64,000 bases of DNA from Candidatus Omnitrophota bacterium (GTDB lineage Bacteria; Omnitrophota; Omnitrophia; Omnitrophales; Aquincolibacteriaceae): contig JACPXK010000006.1 of assembly GCA_016196565.1 (NCBI GenBank), positions 62,001-126,000 of the forward strand, given 5' to 3'. A program made the position numbers and the translations under genes. Below the pieces are notes generated by a model. That model was not told the origin of the DNA, ran no database searches, and was given only the letters and a program-made list of their open reading frames with translations. Positions 17,255 through 26,705 of this stretch are shown here, piece after piece (positions within the stretch are counted from its first letter, which is position 1; every line of letters begins with the position of its first letter).

Positions 17255-18563
17255 ACAAGTTGGTTCCTTCATCCGCATGAGCAATTTCCACAGAAAGAAG
17301 CGTCACATGAGCCAGGCTCACCCGCACGCCGCCTCCATAGGATTCCCGGAAATCCCGGAATTTAAATTTGCCGAATTTATTAAAGACCTGTCCTTCATCC
17401 CAAAAAATCACCGTATCCATTTTAAACTCTTTGTGCTCCCAAATGGTATAACGATATTCCAGATTGAATAAAACCGCGCTGCTGTCAAAAAAGCGGTTGA
17501 AGTCATACCCTCGCAGGGTATGGCTCATACGGGGGTATTCGCCGTAGCCGCCGAGTTTTGCCATTTGATGGAAAGGCACGTGATGATGGCTTAATTCATT
17601 ATTATGTTCGCCGTAAAAATGAAAGGCAAAAACGCGCCGGGGGGAACCGATTTTCACATAGCGGCTGATTTCCGTCACATATTGAAAGTAACGGGCCTCG
17701 GAATTAATGCCTTCATTGAAATTAATTTCCAGTCTTTCCATGCCGCCCTGGCTGGAATCGGTATCGTGATTACGCGTATCATGTTTGATTTGACCGCCCA
17801 CCGTCACGATTTGATCGCCGCCCAGTCCCGGAATCACTTTGCCGGGAAAACTCCGGTCAATGTCCGCGCCGTCCAGTCCGTTTGTAATATTGATATTTTT
17901 CCAGGCGAATTTAATATCGGAAGAAAGTTCCGGGCTCCAATCATAACCGAAGCTCGGTTCTATCAGAGTGGTTTCCATGCGGTAAGTCGTTCCGTCGCCT
18001 TTGCTTGAATCCGGGCCGATGCCGTAAAAATGTTCCTGCGGCCGGTTTTCATAACGGAAAAGCCCGAAGCCGTGAAATCCGGTTTCAGCAATTCTTTCCC
18101 ACCCCGCTTTAACGCCGGTTTCATAATGAACCCGATAAATGGCCGAGGCCCAGGCTTTCAGGGTTTGATTGGGAAAATTTTGTTTCTGGCCTAAGAGACG
18201 GATAAAATCAATATCCGCACCTCCTCCCAAACTTCCGAAGGACAAAATATTGACCTGCGGCGTAATGCCGTGATCCAGGGCTTGATCGTAAAGCCATTTT
18301 ATTTTTTTATCGATGGCGTGTTTTTCAATGAGGATAAGGGCCTTATCGACCGGCCAGCGTATGAGTTCAAAAGGATAAACCGGAAAATGGCTGGCTATTT
18401 TTTTGCCCGAAGAGGGTTCCTCGGGCGGTGCAATACGGGGGGCATAGCGGTCGTAGCTCAGTTCCTGGGCAAAAACGGCAGGATTTGGGCTCAAGCCCAA
18501 AAAAACAACCCAAAAGACAAAAAACCAAATTGTATTTCTGAAAGACCGCATGTCACCGCACAA
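17229..18563 (-). CDS. Omp85/BamA-like outer-membrane barrel protein (surface antigen type)
   Basis: 444 residues. A signal peptide (AFVFW..LSPNPAVFAQ) is followed by an about 60-residue periplasmic segment and then a beta barrel with alternating aromatic strands. The late part has RGYDFNRFFDSSAVLFNLEYRYTIW and ends in SAPF with a terminal Phe, as in D15/Omp85 C-terminal domains. No POTRA repeats are visible, so it is the short, barrel-only type, often paired with a secreted partner. Its stop lies inside the start region of the kinase-like gene. A promoter was not identified. Confidence 0.75.
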   Translation of the reverse strand: MCGDMRSFRNTIWFFVFWVVFLGLSPNPAVFAQELSYDRYAPRIAPPEEPSSGKKIASHFPVYPFELIRWPVDKALILIEKHAIDKKIKWLYDQALDHGITPQVNILSFGSLGGGADIDFIRLLGQKQNFPNQTLKAWASAIYRVHYETGVKAGWERIAETGFHGFGLFRYENRPQEHFYGIGPDSSKGDGTTYRMETTLIEPSFGYDWSPELSSDIKFAWKNINITNGLDGADIDRSFPGKVIPGLGGDQIVTVGGQIKHDTRNHDTDSSQGGMERLEINFNEGINSEARYFQYVTEISRYVKIGSPRRVFAFHFYGEHNNELSHHHVPFHQMAKLGGYGEYPRMSHTLRGYDFNRFFDSSAVLFNLEYRYTIWEHKEFKMDTVIFWDEGQVFNKFGKFKFRDFRESYGGGVRVSLAHVTLLSVEIAHADEGTNLYVKSSAPF

Positions 18564-18649
18564 GGTTAAAGGATGTCTATATTTCGGGCCGAACGGCTTT
18601 TTTCTTAAATGATTATAAAGGCGACTTTCCGGCCTGGCAATCCCATTTA

Positions 18650-19042
18650 TTACCTCGCCTCAAAGGCGTTTTCGATCAAACGGATTTGCGGACTGTCTTT
18701 TTCTTTCCAGGTGATGGCCAAAACCGCGAATCCCGCGGGCTGATTCAAAAGCTTTTTATCTTTCAAATACCACTGGGCGAGCTGGGTCAATTTTCTCTGC
18801 TTGAAGCCGTGAACCGATTCTTCGGGACGGCCGAATTTTTCTCCGCTCCGGGTTTTAATCTCCACAAAAACAATTCTTTCGCCCTTCGCGGCCACCACAT
18901 CAATTTCGCCGAGCGGACACCGGTAATTGGTTTCAAGAATTTTATAGCCTTTTTGGGCCAAATAGGCGGTTCCCACCATTTCGCCGCGGCCGCCCAGCGA
19001 AACTTGAAAAGGGACCTGGCCCTTTCTAATAGAATTAGTCAT
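18650..19042 (-). CDS. yraN: UPF0102 endonuclease-like protein
   Basis: 130 residues with the family signature: GEMVGTAYLAQKGYKILETNYRCPLGEIDVVAAKGERIVFVEIKTRS. The E-I-D and E-x-K residues form a restriction-endonuclease-like site. Often found next to rnhB, as here (8-base overlap). Exact function is unsettled; it may act in DNA repair or recombination. Confidence 0.9.
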   Translation of the reverse strand: MTNSIRKGQVPFQVSLGGRGEMVGTAYLAQKGYKILETNYRCPLGEIDVVAAKGERIVFVEIKTRSGEKFGRPEESVHGFKQRKLTQLAQWYLKDKKLLNQPAGFAVLAITWKEKDSPQIRLIENAFEAR

Positions 19043-19694
19043 TTGATTTCGAGGAAAGAGTTAAGGATTGAAAAGGCGAAAAGGATTTGCGGTGAAGAGG
19101 CGAGGGCCCTTTTTGGCGGATTTTTTCCAAATGTTCGGGCGTGCCGTAACCTTTATGCTTGCCGAATGCATAGCCCGGATAAAGACCGTCAAAATGAATC
19201 ATCCACCGGTCCCGGTAAACCTTGGCCATAATGGACGCCGCGGCAATCGCGGCGGACTTGCCGTCGCCGCCCACCACCGCTTTTTGGCGAACCGGAATAT
19301 CCAGTTTCATTTTTCCATCGATAAGAATCATGTCGGGAGTTCGCGAAAGGGACAAAATAGCCTGCCGCATGGCAAGACGCGTGGCTTGGTAAATATTGAC
19401 CTCATCGATTCGGTTTTGATCGATCACTCCGATTCCGACCACGGCATTTCGGGCAATTTCCGGGAAAAGTTTTTCCCGCTCGAGAGGGGTTACTTGTTTG
19501 GAGTCATTCAGAGAGTAAAAGGCCCGGTTTTTAAATACCGGGCGTGTGAAAATAACCGCCGCGGCAACGACCGGCCCGGCGAGCGGCCCCCTTCCCACTT
19601 CGTCCACCCCGGCCAAAAGGCCTTCTGCCGGATTTTGAAGGTTGAAGTCAAAATCAAGCAGGCGTCTCAGGCGTCGTCCGTTTTGTCTGTTCAA
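19035..19694 (-). CDS. rnhB: Ribonuclease HII
   Basis: 219 residues. The active-site residues lie in LAGVDEVGRGPLAGPVVAAAV (D-E), DSKQVTPLERE, MILIDGKMKL (third Asp) and the C-terminal ADS-equivalent AAASIMAKVYRDRWM. It removes ribonucleotides from DNA. It sits between rplS and yraN, a common arrangement. Confidence 0.93.
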   Translation of the reverse strand: MNRQNGRRLRRLLDFDFNLQNPAEGLLAGVDEVGRGPLAGPVVAAAVIFTRPVFKNRAFYSLNDSKQVTPLEREKLFPEIARNAVVGIGVIDQNRIDEVNIYQATRLAMRQAILSLSRTPDMILIDGKMKLDIPVRQKAVVGGDGKSAAIAAASIMAKVYRDRWMIHFDGLYPGYAFGKHKGYGTPEHLEKIRQKGPSPLHRKSFSPFQSLTLSSKSND

Positions 19695-19700
19695 GGGGGA

Positions 19701-20009
19701 TTATTTTTTTCTTAAATGATAAAGCTTGGCCCGTTTGGCATTGCCTTTTTTGGCGACCGTGATTTTTTCAATCGTGGGAGAATAAAGCGGAAAAACCTTT
19801 TCCACAATGTCTCCATGCGTTTCTTTCAGCACGGTGAAACTCGCGCTCACCCCGATTCCGCGGCGTCGTATGCAAATACCTTCGAAAATCTGAATGCGGC
19901 TTTTGTCGCCTTCTTTTACTTTAAGATTGATTTTTAAAGTATCTCCCACGCGGAAATCGGGAACCTTTGCCTTGCGGTGATCTTGATCAATAACGTCAGT
20001 TGCTTTCAT
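19701..20009 (-). CDS. rplS: Ribosomal protein bL19
   Basis: 102 residues, a little shorter than the usual 110-120. It contains the L19 core: VGDTLKINLKVKEGDKSRIQIFEGICIRRRG, GVEKVFPLYSP-type sequence (VEKVFPLYSPTIEKITVAKKG) and RAKLYHLRKK at the end. It lies at the 30S-50S interface. Follows trmD by 16 bases. Confidence 0.93.
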   Translation of the reverse strand: MKATDVIDQDHRKAKVPDFRVGDTLKINLKVKEGDKSRIQIFEGICIRRRGIGVSASFTVLKETHGDIVEKVFPLYSPTIEKITVAKKGNAKRAKLYHLRKK

Positions 20010-20025
20010 GACTTTCTCTCCTCAT

Positions 20026-20703
20026 TTACGTTTTCTTTTTGGCGAGATCGGGACGCTTTCTCGCCGTTATTTTTTGCGCCATTTGATGGCGCCACGTTTC
20101 CACTTCCTTATGATGACCTGAGATTAAAATCTCAGGCACTTCCCAGCCCCGGAACTGACGGGGCCTTGTGTACTGCGGGTATTCCAAAAGATCGGAATGA
20201 AAACTTTCACGCGCCAGCGACTGTTTATTTCCTAAAACACCCGGCAGCAAACGAATCACCGCCTCTATCAGGCAAAGGGCCGGGGCCTCGCCTCCCATGG
20301 TGATAAAATCTCCCACCGATATTTCCTGATCCGCCAGATGTTCATGCACCCGGTGATCCACGCCTTCATAATGACCGGCGATTAAAATCAAACGGCGCTT
20401 GCGGCTGAGCTTTTCGGCCACAGCTTGAGTCAAACGCTCTCCGGCCGGGTCCAAAACCACGACCCATCCCTTCGGCAAACTTTCCACGCATTCAAAAATC
20501 GGTTCGGGCTTCATGACCATGCCCGCCCCGCCGCCGTAAGGACGGTCATCTGCGGTTTTATGGCGGTCATGAGTAAACCCGCGCAGATTGTGAATTTGAA
20601 TCGAAACTTTCCCCGTACCTTGAGCCTTATTTAAAAGGGACTGTTTCAAGGGACTGGCGAAAAATTCCGGAAAAAGCGTCACGACATCAATGGCGAGTCC
20701 CAT
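20026..20703 (-). CDS. trmD: tRNA (guanine-N1)-methyltransferase
   Basis: 225 residues with the SPOUT trefoil-knot motifs: IDVVTLFPEFF, DDRPYGGGAGMVMKPEPIF, LIAGHYEGVDHRV and SVGDFITMGGEAPAL. It makes m1G37 in tRNA and prevents +1 frameshifting. Lies between rpsP and rplS. The gene usually found between rpsP and trmD, rimM, is absent. Confidence 0.95.
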   Translation of the reverse strand: MGLAIDVVTLFPEFFASPLKQSLLNKAQGTGKVSIQIHNLRGFTHDRHKTADDRPYGGGAGMVMKPEPIFECVESLPKGWVVVLDPAGERLTQAVAEKLSRKRRLILIAGHYEGVDHRVHEHLADQEISVGDFITMGGEAPALCLIEAVIRLLPGVLGNKQSLARESFHSDLLEYPQYTRPRQFRGWEVPEILISGHHKEVETWRHQMAQKITARKRPDLAKKKT

Positions 20704-20722
20704 GACATTTTTTTCCCGGGAC

Positions 20723-20986
20723 TTATTTCGCCGCTGCTTTTTTGGCTTTTCTTTTGGCGCGCTTGAAAAGGCTTTTGAGGGCCGTGCTCACTTGAGCGCC
20801 TTGTTTCAGCCAATATTCCAAACGCGTTTCGTTGACCAAAAGCTTATCTTCTTTGGGAAGGGGGTCATAAGATCCGATTTCTTCAATGAAACGGCCGTCA
20901 CGCGGCATTTTGGTGTCGCTGACGACAATGCGCCATTGAATACGGTTTTTCGTGCCGAAACGTTTTAAACGAATTTTTGCTGCCAC
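20723..20986 (-). CDS. rpsP: Ribosomal protein bS16
   Basis: 87 residues: AAKIRLKRFGTKNRIQWRIVVSDTKMPRDGRFIEEIGSYDP is the S16 signature. The Ala/Lys-rich tail is typical. It leads the rpsP-trmD-rplS set. ATG 20986 has AGGAGG closely upstream. Confidence 0.95.
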   Translation of the reverse strand: MAAKIRLKRFGTKNRIQWRIVVSDTKMPRDGRFIEEIGSYDPLPKEDKLLVNETRLEYWLKQGAQVSTALKSLFKRAKRKAKKAAAK

Positions 20987-21009
20987 TGGATTACCTCCTC
21001 TTTCAATAT

Positions 21010-22272
21010 TTATTCCCGGTCGCGATGAATGGACGCGCCCAGGGCAAAAAGTTTTTCTTCGATTTTTTCATAACCGCGGTCCAGGTGATAAACCCGGTGA
21101 ATTTCCGTCGTTCCTTCGGCCACAAGCCCCGCGATCACAAGCGCCGCGCTCGCCCTTAAATCGGATGCCATCACCGGCGCTCCGCTTAAATGTTTGACCC
21201 CGTGCACAATGGCACTGGGCCCTTCCAGAAAAATTTTCGAGCCCATGCGATTAAGTTCGCTTACATGCATAAAACGATCCGGATAAATTTTTTCCGTGAT
21301 CACGCTGATTCCAGGTGTTACGGCCATCAGTGCCATCATCTGGGCCTGCAAATCCGTCGGAAAGCCCGGATAAGGAAGCGTTGTCACATCAATCGGCTTA
21401 AGCCTGCCGTTTCGCGTTACGCGAACCGTGTTTTTTCCTTTGGTGATGCGGACCCCGCATTGTTTCAATTTATCGATTAAAGCGTTTTGATGATTTGTGT
21501 CCAGATTTTTCACCATCACATCGCCGCCCGTCATGGCGGCCGCCATAATAAAAGTTCCGGCTTCGATGCGGTCCGAAATCACGATGGTTCGAGCCCCGTG
21601 AAGTTTTTTGACCCCTTCGATTTCAATCCGGGGAGACCCTTCGCCCGTAATTTTTGCGCCCATTTTTTTTAAGAAATGAGCCAGATCCACCACTTCGGGC
21701 TCGCAAGCCGAATTTTCAATCACGGTTTTGCCTTGCGCAAGCACGGCCGCCATCATCACATTGCCGGTGGCGAGTACCGAAGAACCGAAAGAACCACCTA
21801 AATAAATTTCCGTGCCGCGCAATTTTTTGGCGCGCGCGTTCACATAGCCATGCTGAATTTCCATGTGAGCGCCGAGCGCTTCCAGCCCTTTGATATGAAG
21901 ATCAATGGGACGGGGACCGATCACGCAGCCGCCCGGGACCGAAACTTCCGCATAGCCCATTCTGCCAATTAAAGGACCGAGCACACAAACGGAGGCCCGC
22001 ATCGTGCTGACCAACTTATAAGGAGCCAGGGTTTTTAAAGTTTTTCCCGGCTTGATCGCCAGTGTTCCGTTTTCAAAAAGAACGCGCGCCCCGAGTGATC
22101 GAAGCAGCTTCGCCATGGTTTGAATGTCCCTGAGATCGGGAACATTTTCAATGATCGATTCCTCTTCCGATAAAAGTGCCGCCGCCATAATCGGAAGGGC
22201 CGAGTTTTTTGCCCCCGAGACAGAAACCTCGCCTTTTAATTTGCGGCCGCCTGTAATAACGAGTTTATCCAT
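21010..22272 (-). CDS. murA: UDP-N-acetylglucosamine 1-carboxyvinyltransferase
   Basis: 420 residues. First committed step of peptidoglycan synthesis (enolpyruvyl transfer from PEP). The fosfomycin-target Cys is present in PGGCVIGPRPIDLH, and the N-terminal GGRKLKGEVSVSGAKNSALP motif is intact. Start overlaps the prmC stop by 8 bases. Confidence 0.95.
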   Translation of the reverse strand: MDKLVITGGRKLKGEVSVSGAKNSALPIMAAALLSEEESIIENVPDLRDIQTMAKLLRSLGARVLFENGTLAIKPGKTLKTLAPYKLVSTMRASVCVLGPLIGRMGYAEVSVPGGCVIGPRPIDLHIKGLEALGAHMEIQHGYVNARAKKLRGTEIYLGGSFGSSVLATGNVMMAAVLAQGKTVIENSACEPEVVDLAHFLKKMGAKITGEGSPRIEIEGVKKLHGARTIVISDRIEAGTFIMAAAMTGGDVMVKNLDTNHQNALIDKLKQCGVRITKGKNTVRVTRNGRLKPIDVTTLPYPGFPTDLQAQMMALMAVTPGISVITEKIYPDRFMHVSELNRMGSKIFLEGPSAIVHGVKHLSGAPVMASDLRASAALVIAGLVAEGTTEIHRVYHLDRGYEKIEEKLFALGASIHRDRE

Positions 22273-23149
22273 GTTGTGCCATGATCACGCGTTCAATGCC
22301 GGCGTGGTCTTCGATAATAAAAATATTTTTAAAACCGTTTTGAACCAGCAAATCTTTAACCTTCGGGGCCTGATGAATTCCCATTTCAAGGATGACCCAG
22401 CCTCCGGGATTCAAATAATCGCAGGCTTCTGCCGCCATGCGCCGGTAAAAATCAAGGCCGTCTTGGCCGCCGTCCAGCGCTTGAACCGGTTCCCGTAAAA
22501 TTTCCGGTTCTACTTGATTCCAATCCTCGTTTGAAAAATAAGGCGGATTAAAAAAAATCGCGTCCCATCTTCTTCCCTGAAAGGCCTCAAAAAGATCAGA
22601 AACAACAACCTCGGCACGGGAATTTATCAATCCATACCACTTAAGATTTTCTTCCGCAACTTCCAACGCCTTGGACGAAATATCGGAAAAGGTTCCTTTT
22701 GCGTTTTCAAAATACCGCAAAAGCGCGATCCCGATTGCTCCCGAACCTGTGCCGAGATCTAAAAATGAAAACGTTTGCCCTTTAGAAATTCCCGACCGGT
22801 GAATAAAGGCTTCGATCAGCATTTCCGTTTCCGGACGCGGGATCAAACAATCCGGACTTACCTTTAAAATTTCTTCCCAAAAATAAGCGCGGCTTACAAG
22901 ATAAGCTACCGGAATACGGCTTTTTCTTTTAGCAATAAGCTCGCGGAAAATTTTTATTTGATCAGGAACTAAATGCCATGAATTTTTGAGATAAAGCTCT
23001 GTGCGCGAAAGCCCGGAAATTTCCGAAAGAAGTCTTTCAGCACTGGACCGGGCTTCGAGGCCGCCGAGTTCTGCAAGCTCTTCTTCGCCCCATAAAAGAA
23101 GCTCGGCCACGGAAGTTAAATCGATGGGGAGGGCGGTTTTAGGCTGCAT
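22265..23149 (-). CDS. prmC: Release-factor glutamine methyltransferase
   Basis: 294 residues. N-terminal helical domain ([18 protein letters not shown]-type), then the methyltransferase core with [16 protein letters not shown] and the NPPY motif in [12 protein letters not shown]. It methylates the GGQ glutamine of release factors. It overlaps prfA, its substrate gene, by 11 bases. Confidence 0.93.
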   Translation of the reverse strand: MQPKTALPIDLTSVAELLLWGEEELAELGGLEARSSAERLLSEISGLSRTELYLKNSWHLVPDQIKIFRELIAKRKSRIPVAYLVSRAYFWEEILKVSPDCLIPRPETEMLIEAFIHRSGISKGQTFSFLDLGTGSGAIGIALLRYFENAKGTFSDISSKALEVAEENLKWYGLINSRAEVVVSDLFEAFQGRRWDAIFFNPPYFSNEDWNQVEPEILREPVQALDGGQDGLDFYRRMAAEACDYLNPGGWVILEMGIHQAPKVKDLLVQNGFKNIFIIEDHAGIERVIMAQHG

Positions 23150-24218
23150 CCGTCAACTTCTTCTCCCTGTCATGACGCTCCAAAGCTTGGACCAATTCGT
23201 CCAAATGGCCGTTTAAAATATCATCCAAACTATGCAAAGTCAAACCGATTCGATGATCCGTAACCCGTTGATCTGGAAAGTTATACGTGCGAATTTTTCC
23301 GGACCGGTCGCCGGTTCCCACTTGTTCTTTACGGGCCTTGGCCATTTCCTGATGTGCTTTTTCCTGGCGCATTTCATAAATGCGGGCGCGTAAAATTCTC
23401 ATGGCCTTGGTTTTATTTTTATGCTGGGAGCGTTCATCCTGACACGCCACCACGGTTCCCGTAGGGATATGCGTGATACGCACCGCGGATTCGGTTTTAT
23501 TGACATGCTGGCCGCCGGCCCCGGATGCCCGGTACACATCGATTCTCAAATCCTTTCCTTCAATTTCCACTTCTTTTTCGTCGACTTCGGGCAGTACCGC
23601 CACCGTCACCGCGGAGGTATGAATCCGGCCGCTTGACTCGGTTTCGGGCACACGCTGGACACGGTGAATGCCGCTTTCATATTTAAAGAAAGAATAAGCA
23701 CGGGTTCCGCTAATTCCGAAAATAATTTCTTTCACTCCGCCTTTTCCGGTGAGACTCGAATCCATCACTTCGACGCCCAGTTTATGCTCCGCGGCATATT
23801 TGGAATAGGCACGGAATAAATCGGCGCCGAAGAGCGCCGCTTCTTCTCCGCCGGTACCGGCACGAATTTCCACGATAACGTCCCGTCCCGCATTGGGATC
23901 GGATTCTTTAAAAAATTCATTTTCAAGATCCTGAAGGATTTTTTCCTTCTTTGCCCGTAACGCAGCGGCTTCTTCTTCGTAGAGCGTGCGGATTTCCGTA
24001 TCCAAGCCGGCACCGGAAAGCGAGCCCGTTAAATCTTCCAGCTCATTTTCGAGTTTACGGTAAGTCTGAAGCGCCTCCGCAAAAGGGCGAAGTCTCGCAA
24101 GCTCTTTCATGAGCTTTTGGTATTTGGCCTGATCCTTTACAATGCCGGGCTCAGACAATTCCCTTTCGATCTCGCCGGCCTTCTCGGCGAATTTTTCCAG
24201 ACGGTCCAAAAAAATCAT
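23139..24218 (-). CDS. prfA: Peptide chain release factor 1
   Basis: 359 residues. The GGQ motif is in [17 protein letters not shown] and the tripeptide region in [14 protein letters not shown] (PxT type, RF1). It ends translation at UAA/UAG. Followed directly by its modifying enzyme prmC. Confidence 0.95.
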   Translation of the reverse strand: MIFLDRLEKFAEKAGEIERELSEPGIVKDQAKYQKLMKELARLRPFAEALQTYRKLENELEDLTGSLSGAGLDTEIRTLYEEEAAALRAKKEKILQDLENEFFKESDPNAGRDVIVEIRAGTGGEEAALFGADLFRAYSKYAAEHKLGVEVMDSSLTGKGGVKEIIFGISGTRAYSFFKYESGIHRVQRVPETESSGRIHTSAVTVAVLPEVDEKEVEIEGKDLRIDVYRASGAGGQHVNKTESAVRITHIPTGTVVACQDERSQHKNKTKAMRILRARIYEMRQEKAHQEMAKARKEQVGTGDRSGKIRTYNFPDQRVTDHRIGLTLHSLDDILNGHLDELVQALERHDREKKLTDAA

Positions 24219-24220
24219 TT

Positions 24221-24610
24221 TTATTTTTTCTTGGGCTGATCAACCGCCGGTTTTCCTTTGCCCGCAGCCGGAGCTCCGGATTTTCCTTTGGCGTCTTTAA
24301 GTTGTTCTTTCATGGGTTTGCTCGTCACGGGTTTTCTGGGCGTAATCGAGGTTTTATTGATTTCCACTTTGACCAAAGCGGGCCTTTTCTTGGCCACACC
24401 GATTGTGACTTTTCCCTCAAATTTTTTCTTAAACCGGTCGATACGGCCGGCCGTATCAAGAAGCTTTTGCTTGCCGGTAAAAAAAGGGTGGCAGGCCGAG
24501 CAAACGTCCACTTGAATGACGCCTGTCACCGTACTTTGAGTTTCAATCACATTCCCGCAGGCGCAGCGTATGCTGGCCGGGCCATAATTTGGGTGAATGC
24601 CTTGTTTCAT
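24221..24610 (-). CDS. rpmE: Ribosomal protein bL31 with long basic C-terminal tail
   Basis: 129 residues from ATG 24610, which has AGGAG 9 bases upstream. The bL31 core is complete and of the zinc type: [13 protein letters not shown] and [28 protein letters not shown]. After residue about 78 it continues with about 50 residues rich in Lys, Pro, Ala and Gly, ending in PKKK. Typical bL31 is about 70 residues, so this tail is a lineage-specific extension, probably disordered and RNA-binding. Confidence 0.92.
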   Translation of the reverse strand: MKQGIHPNYGPASIRCACGNVIETQSTVTGVIQVDVCSACHPFFTGKQKLLDTAGRIDRFKKKFEGKVTIGVAKKRPALVKVEINKTSITPRKPVTSKPMKEQLKDAKGKSGAPAAGKGKPAVDQPKKK

Positions 24611-24627
24611 GATAATGTCTCCTTTGA

Positions 24628-24649
24628 GGACAGGTCTTAAGACCTGTCC
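24628..24649. repeat. Perfect 22-base palindrome between rho and rpmE
   Basis: GGACAGGTCTTAAGACCTGTCC is its own reverse complement. On the transcribed strand it sits between the rho stop and the rpmE ribosome site and could form an 11-bp hairpin. No U-run follows, so it is not a simple terminator. Confidence 0.75.
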
Positions 24650-24660
24650 CTTCATATTTT

Positions 24661-26079
24661 TTATTTGTCGATTTTATTCATGCTGAGTAAAAACTCGGCA
24701 TTGGATTTGGTTTTCGAAAGACGGTCCACAAGAAGTTCCATGGCCTCCGCCGGGTTGAGTTCGTTCAGAACTTTACGCAGAATCCAAACGCGGTTGAGTT
24801 CATCGGGGTGCATGAGAATATCTTCTTTACGGGTATTGGATTTTTTCACATCAATGGCCGGATAAATTCTCTTTTGGAAAAGATTCCGGTCAAGCTGGAT
24901 TTCCATATTGCCCGTTCCCTTGAATTCTTCGAAAATAACTTCGTCCATGCGCGAACCGGTGTCGACCAGGGCGGTGGCAATAATGGTCAAACTGCCGCCT
25001 TCTTCGATATTGCGTGCGGCACCGAAAAAGCGTTTGGGTTTGTGAAGGGCGCTGGAGTCCACACCGCCGGAGAGAATTTTTCCCGAATGCGGCACGACCG
25101 TATTATAAGCGCGCGCCAAACGCGTGATGCTGTCGAGCAAAATCACGACATCGCGTTTGTGTTCCACAAGCCGCTTGGCTTTTTCCAGCACGATTTCCGC
25201 CACTTGCACGTGACGTTCGGCGGGCTCGTCAAAGGTCGAAGAAATGACCTCGCCTTTCACGGAACGCTGCATGTCCGTCACTTCTTCCGGGCGTTCATCG
25301 ATTAAAAGGACAATCAAATAAGCGTCCGGATTATTGGTGATAATGCTGTTGGCGATTTTTTGAAGCAAAATGGTTTTGCCGCTGTAAGGCGGGGCCACGA
25401 TGAGTCCGCGCTGGCCGCATCCGATCGGTGTGAGCAAATCCATCACGCGTGACGAAATTTCGGTCGGCGTGGTTTCGAGAATCAGCCTTCTTTCCGGATA
25501 AAGCGGCGTCAAATTATCAAAGGGAATTTTATCTTTGATCTTTTCCGGATCCTCGAAATTCACAAGCTCTACTTTAAGAAGCGCGAAATACCGCTCGCCT
25601 TCTTTCGGAGGCCGGATTTGTCCGCTGACATTGTCCCCCGTTCTCAAATTAAAACGGCGGATTTGGCTGGGACTGACATAAATATCATCCGGTGAGGGCA
25701 AATAGTTGTAGTTGGGGGAACGCAGGAATCCGAAACCGTCTTGCAGGATTTCCAAAACCCCTTCTCCGAACATCACGCCGGAACGTTCCGCCTGGCCTTG
25801 CAGGATTTTAAAAATTAAATCCTGTTTTTTCATGCCGGTCGTCCCGTTGATATCGAATTTCCGGGACAGTTCATGAAGTTCGCTCACCTTCATTTTTTTC
25901 AGGCTGGCAACATCAAAAAGTTTTTCGCCCGGTTTCAGCTGAGGGGTCGGAACATCCTGAGGGTCGCTATCCCCATTAAAGCGTTGACTCGGGGGTGGCG
26001 GTTGGGACTGCGTTGGGGTTTCTGTTTTTCTGGAATGATTCGGTCTTTCTCTTTCTCGTTCTCTTGCCATCGTCTTCAC
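24661..26079 (-). CDS. rho: Transcription termination factor Rho
   Basis: 472 residues. A disordered basic N-terminus ([13 protein letters not shown]) precedes the Rho_N fold ([21 protein letters not shown]), the RNA-binding cold-shock fold ([27 protein letters not shown]) and the RecA-like ATPase with [25 protein letters not shown] and the Q/R-loop region. Its start overlaps coaE by 4 bases (ATGA). Confidence 0.95.
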   Translation of the reverse strand: MKTMARERERERPNHSRKTETPTQSQPPPPSQRFNGDSDPQDVPTPQLKPGEKLFDVASLKKMKVSELHELSRKFDINGTTGMKKQDLIFKILQGQAERSGVMFGEGVLEILQDGFGFLRSPNYNYLPSPDDIYVSPSQIRRFNLRTGDNVSGQIRPPKEGERYFALLKVELVNFEDPEKIKDKIPFDNLTPLYPERRLILETTPTEISSRVMDLLTPIGCGQRGLIVAPPYSGKTILLQKIANSIITNNPDAYLIVLLIDERPEEVTDMQRSVKGEVISSTFDEPAERHVQVAEIVLEKAKRLVEHKRDVVILLDSITRLARAYNTVVPHSGKILSGGVDSSALHKPKRFFGAARNIEEGGSLTIIATALVDTGSRMDEVIFEEFKGTGNMEIQLDRNLFQKRIYPAIDVKKSNTRKEDILMHPDELNRVWILRKVLNELNPAEAMELLVDRLSKTKSNAEFLLSMNKIDK

Positions 26080-26705
26080 GCGGCTCCTTTCAGGACGGGA
26101 AGGATTTTTTTCCAGGCTTGCTGGACTTCCCGCCGGGTTTCTTGAAGTGTTTTAGAATTATCTACCACAATGTCTGCTCGTTTTAATTTTTCCTCCAAAC
26201 TCATTTGGGCTTTCTGGCGAATGTTGATTTCTTCCTCGGAAAAGCCTTTTTCCAAAAGCCGGCGTTTGATTTCTCCGGCCGGGGCCTTGACCGCCACGGT
26301 TTTATGACAAAACCGGTGAAGTCCGGTTTCAAAAAGAAGGGGCACATCCAGAATAATCACTTCATGATCGGAATCTTCCATTTCCTCGACCAGGCGCTGG
26401 AAAACATAAGGATGAACAATGTTTTCGAGTTTTTTACGCTTGGCGTCATCGTGAAAAATAATCTTGGCAATTTCGCGCCGGTCAAATCCTTTGCCGGAAA
26501 CCGGCGTTAGATTTTGAAAAAGGGCCGCGATTTGCCCGGACACCGGACTTTCTTCCAAATAAGCTTCGTGCGCCAGCCTGTCCGCTTCAATCGCTTCGGC
26601 GCCGAGTTCCTCAAAAAAATGGGCCACGGTGGTCTTGCCGGAACCAAATCCACCGGTAAGGCCGATAATGACTTTTCCTTTGGGCGGTTTTAATTCTTGT
26701 ACCAT
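26076..26705 (-). CDS. coaE: Dephospho-CoA kinase
   Basis: 209 residues. P-loop [38 protein letters not shown] and [10 protein letters not shown] are the CoaE motifs. Last step of coenzyme A synthesis. It overlaps polA by 16 bases; coaE next to polA is a common arrangement. Confidence 0.95.
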   Translation of the reverse strand: MVQELKPPKGKVIIGLTGGFGSGKTTVAHFFEELGAEAIEADRLAHEAYLEESPVSGQIAALFQNLTPVSGKGFDRREIAKIIFHDDAKRKKLENIVHPYVFQRLVEEMEDSDHEVIILDVPLLFETGLHRFCHKTVAVKAPAGEIKRRLLEKGFSEEEINIRQKAQMSLEEKLKRADIVVDNSKTLQETRREVQQAWKKILPVLKGAA

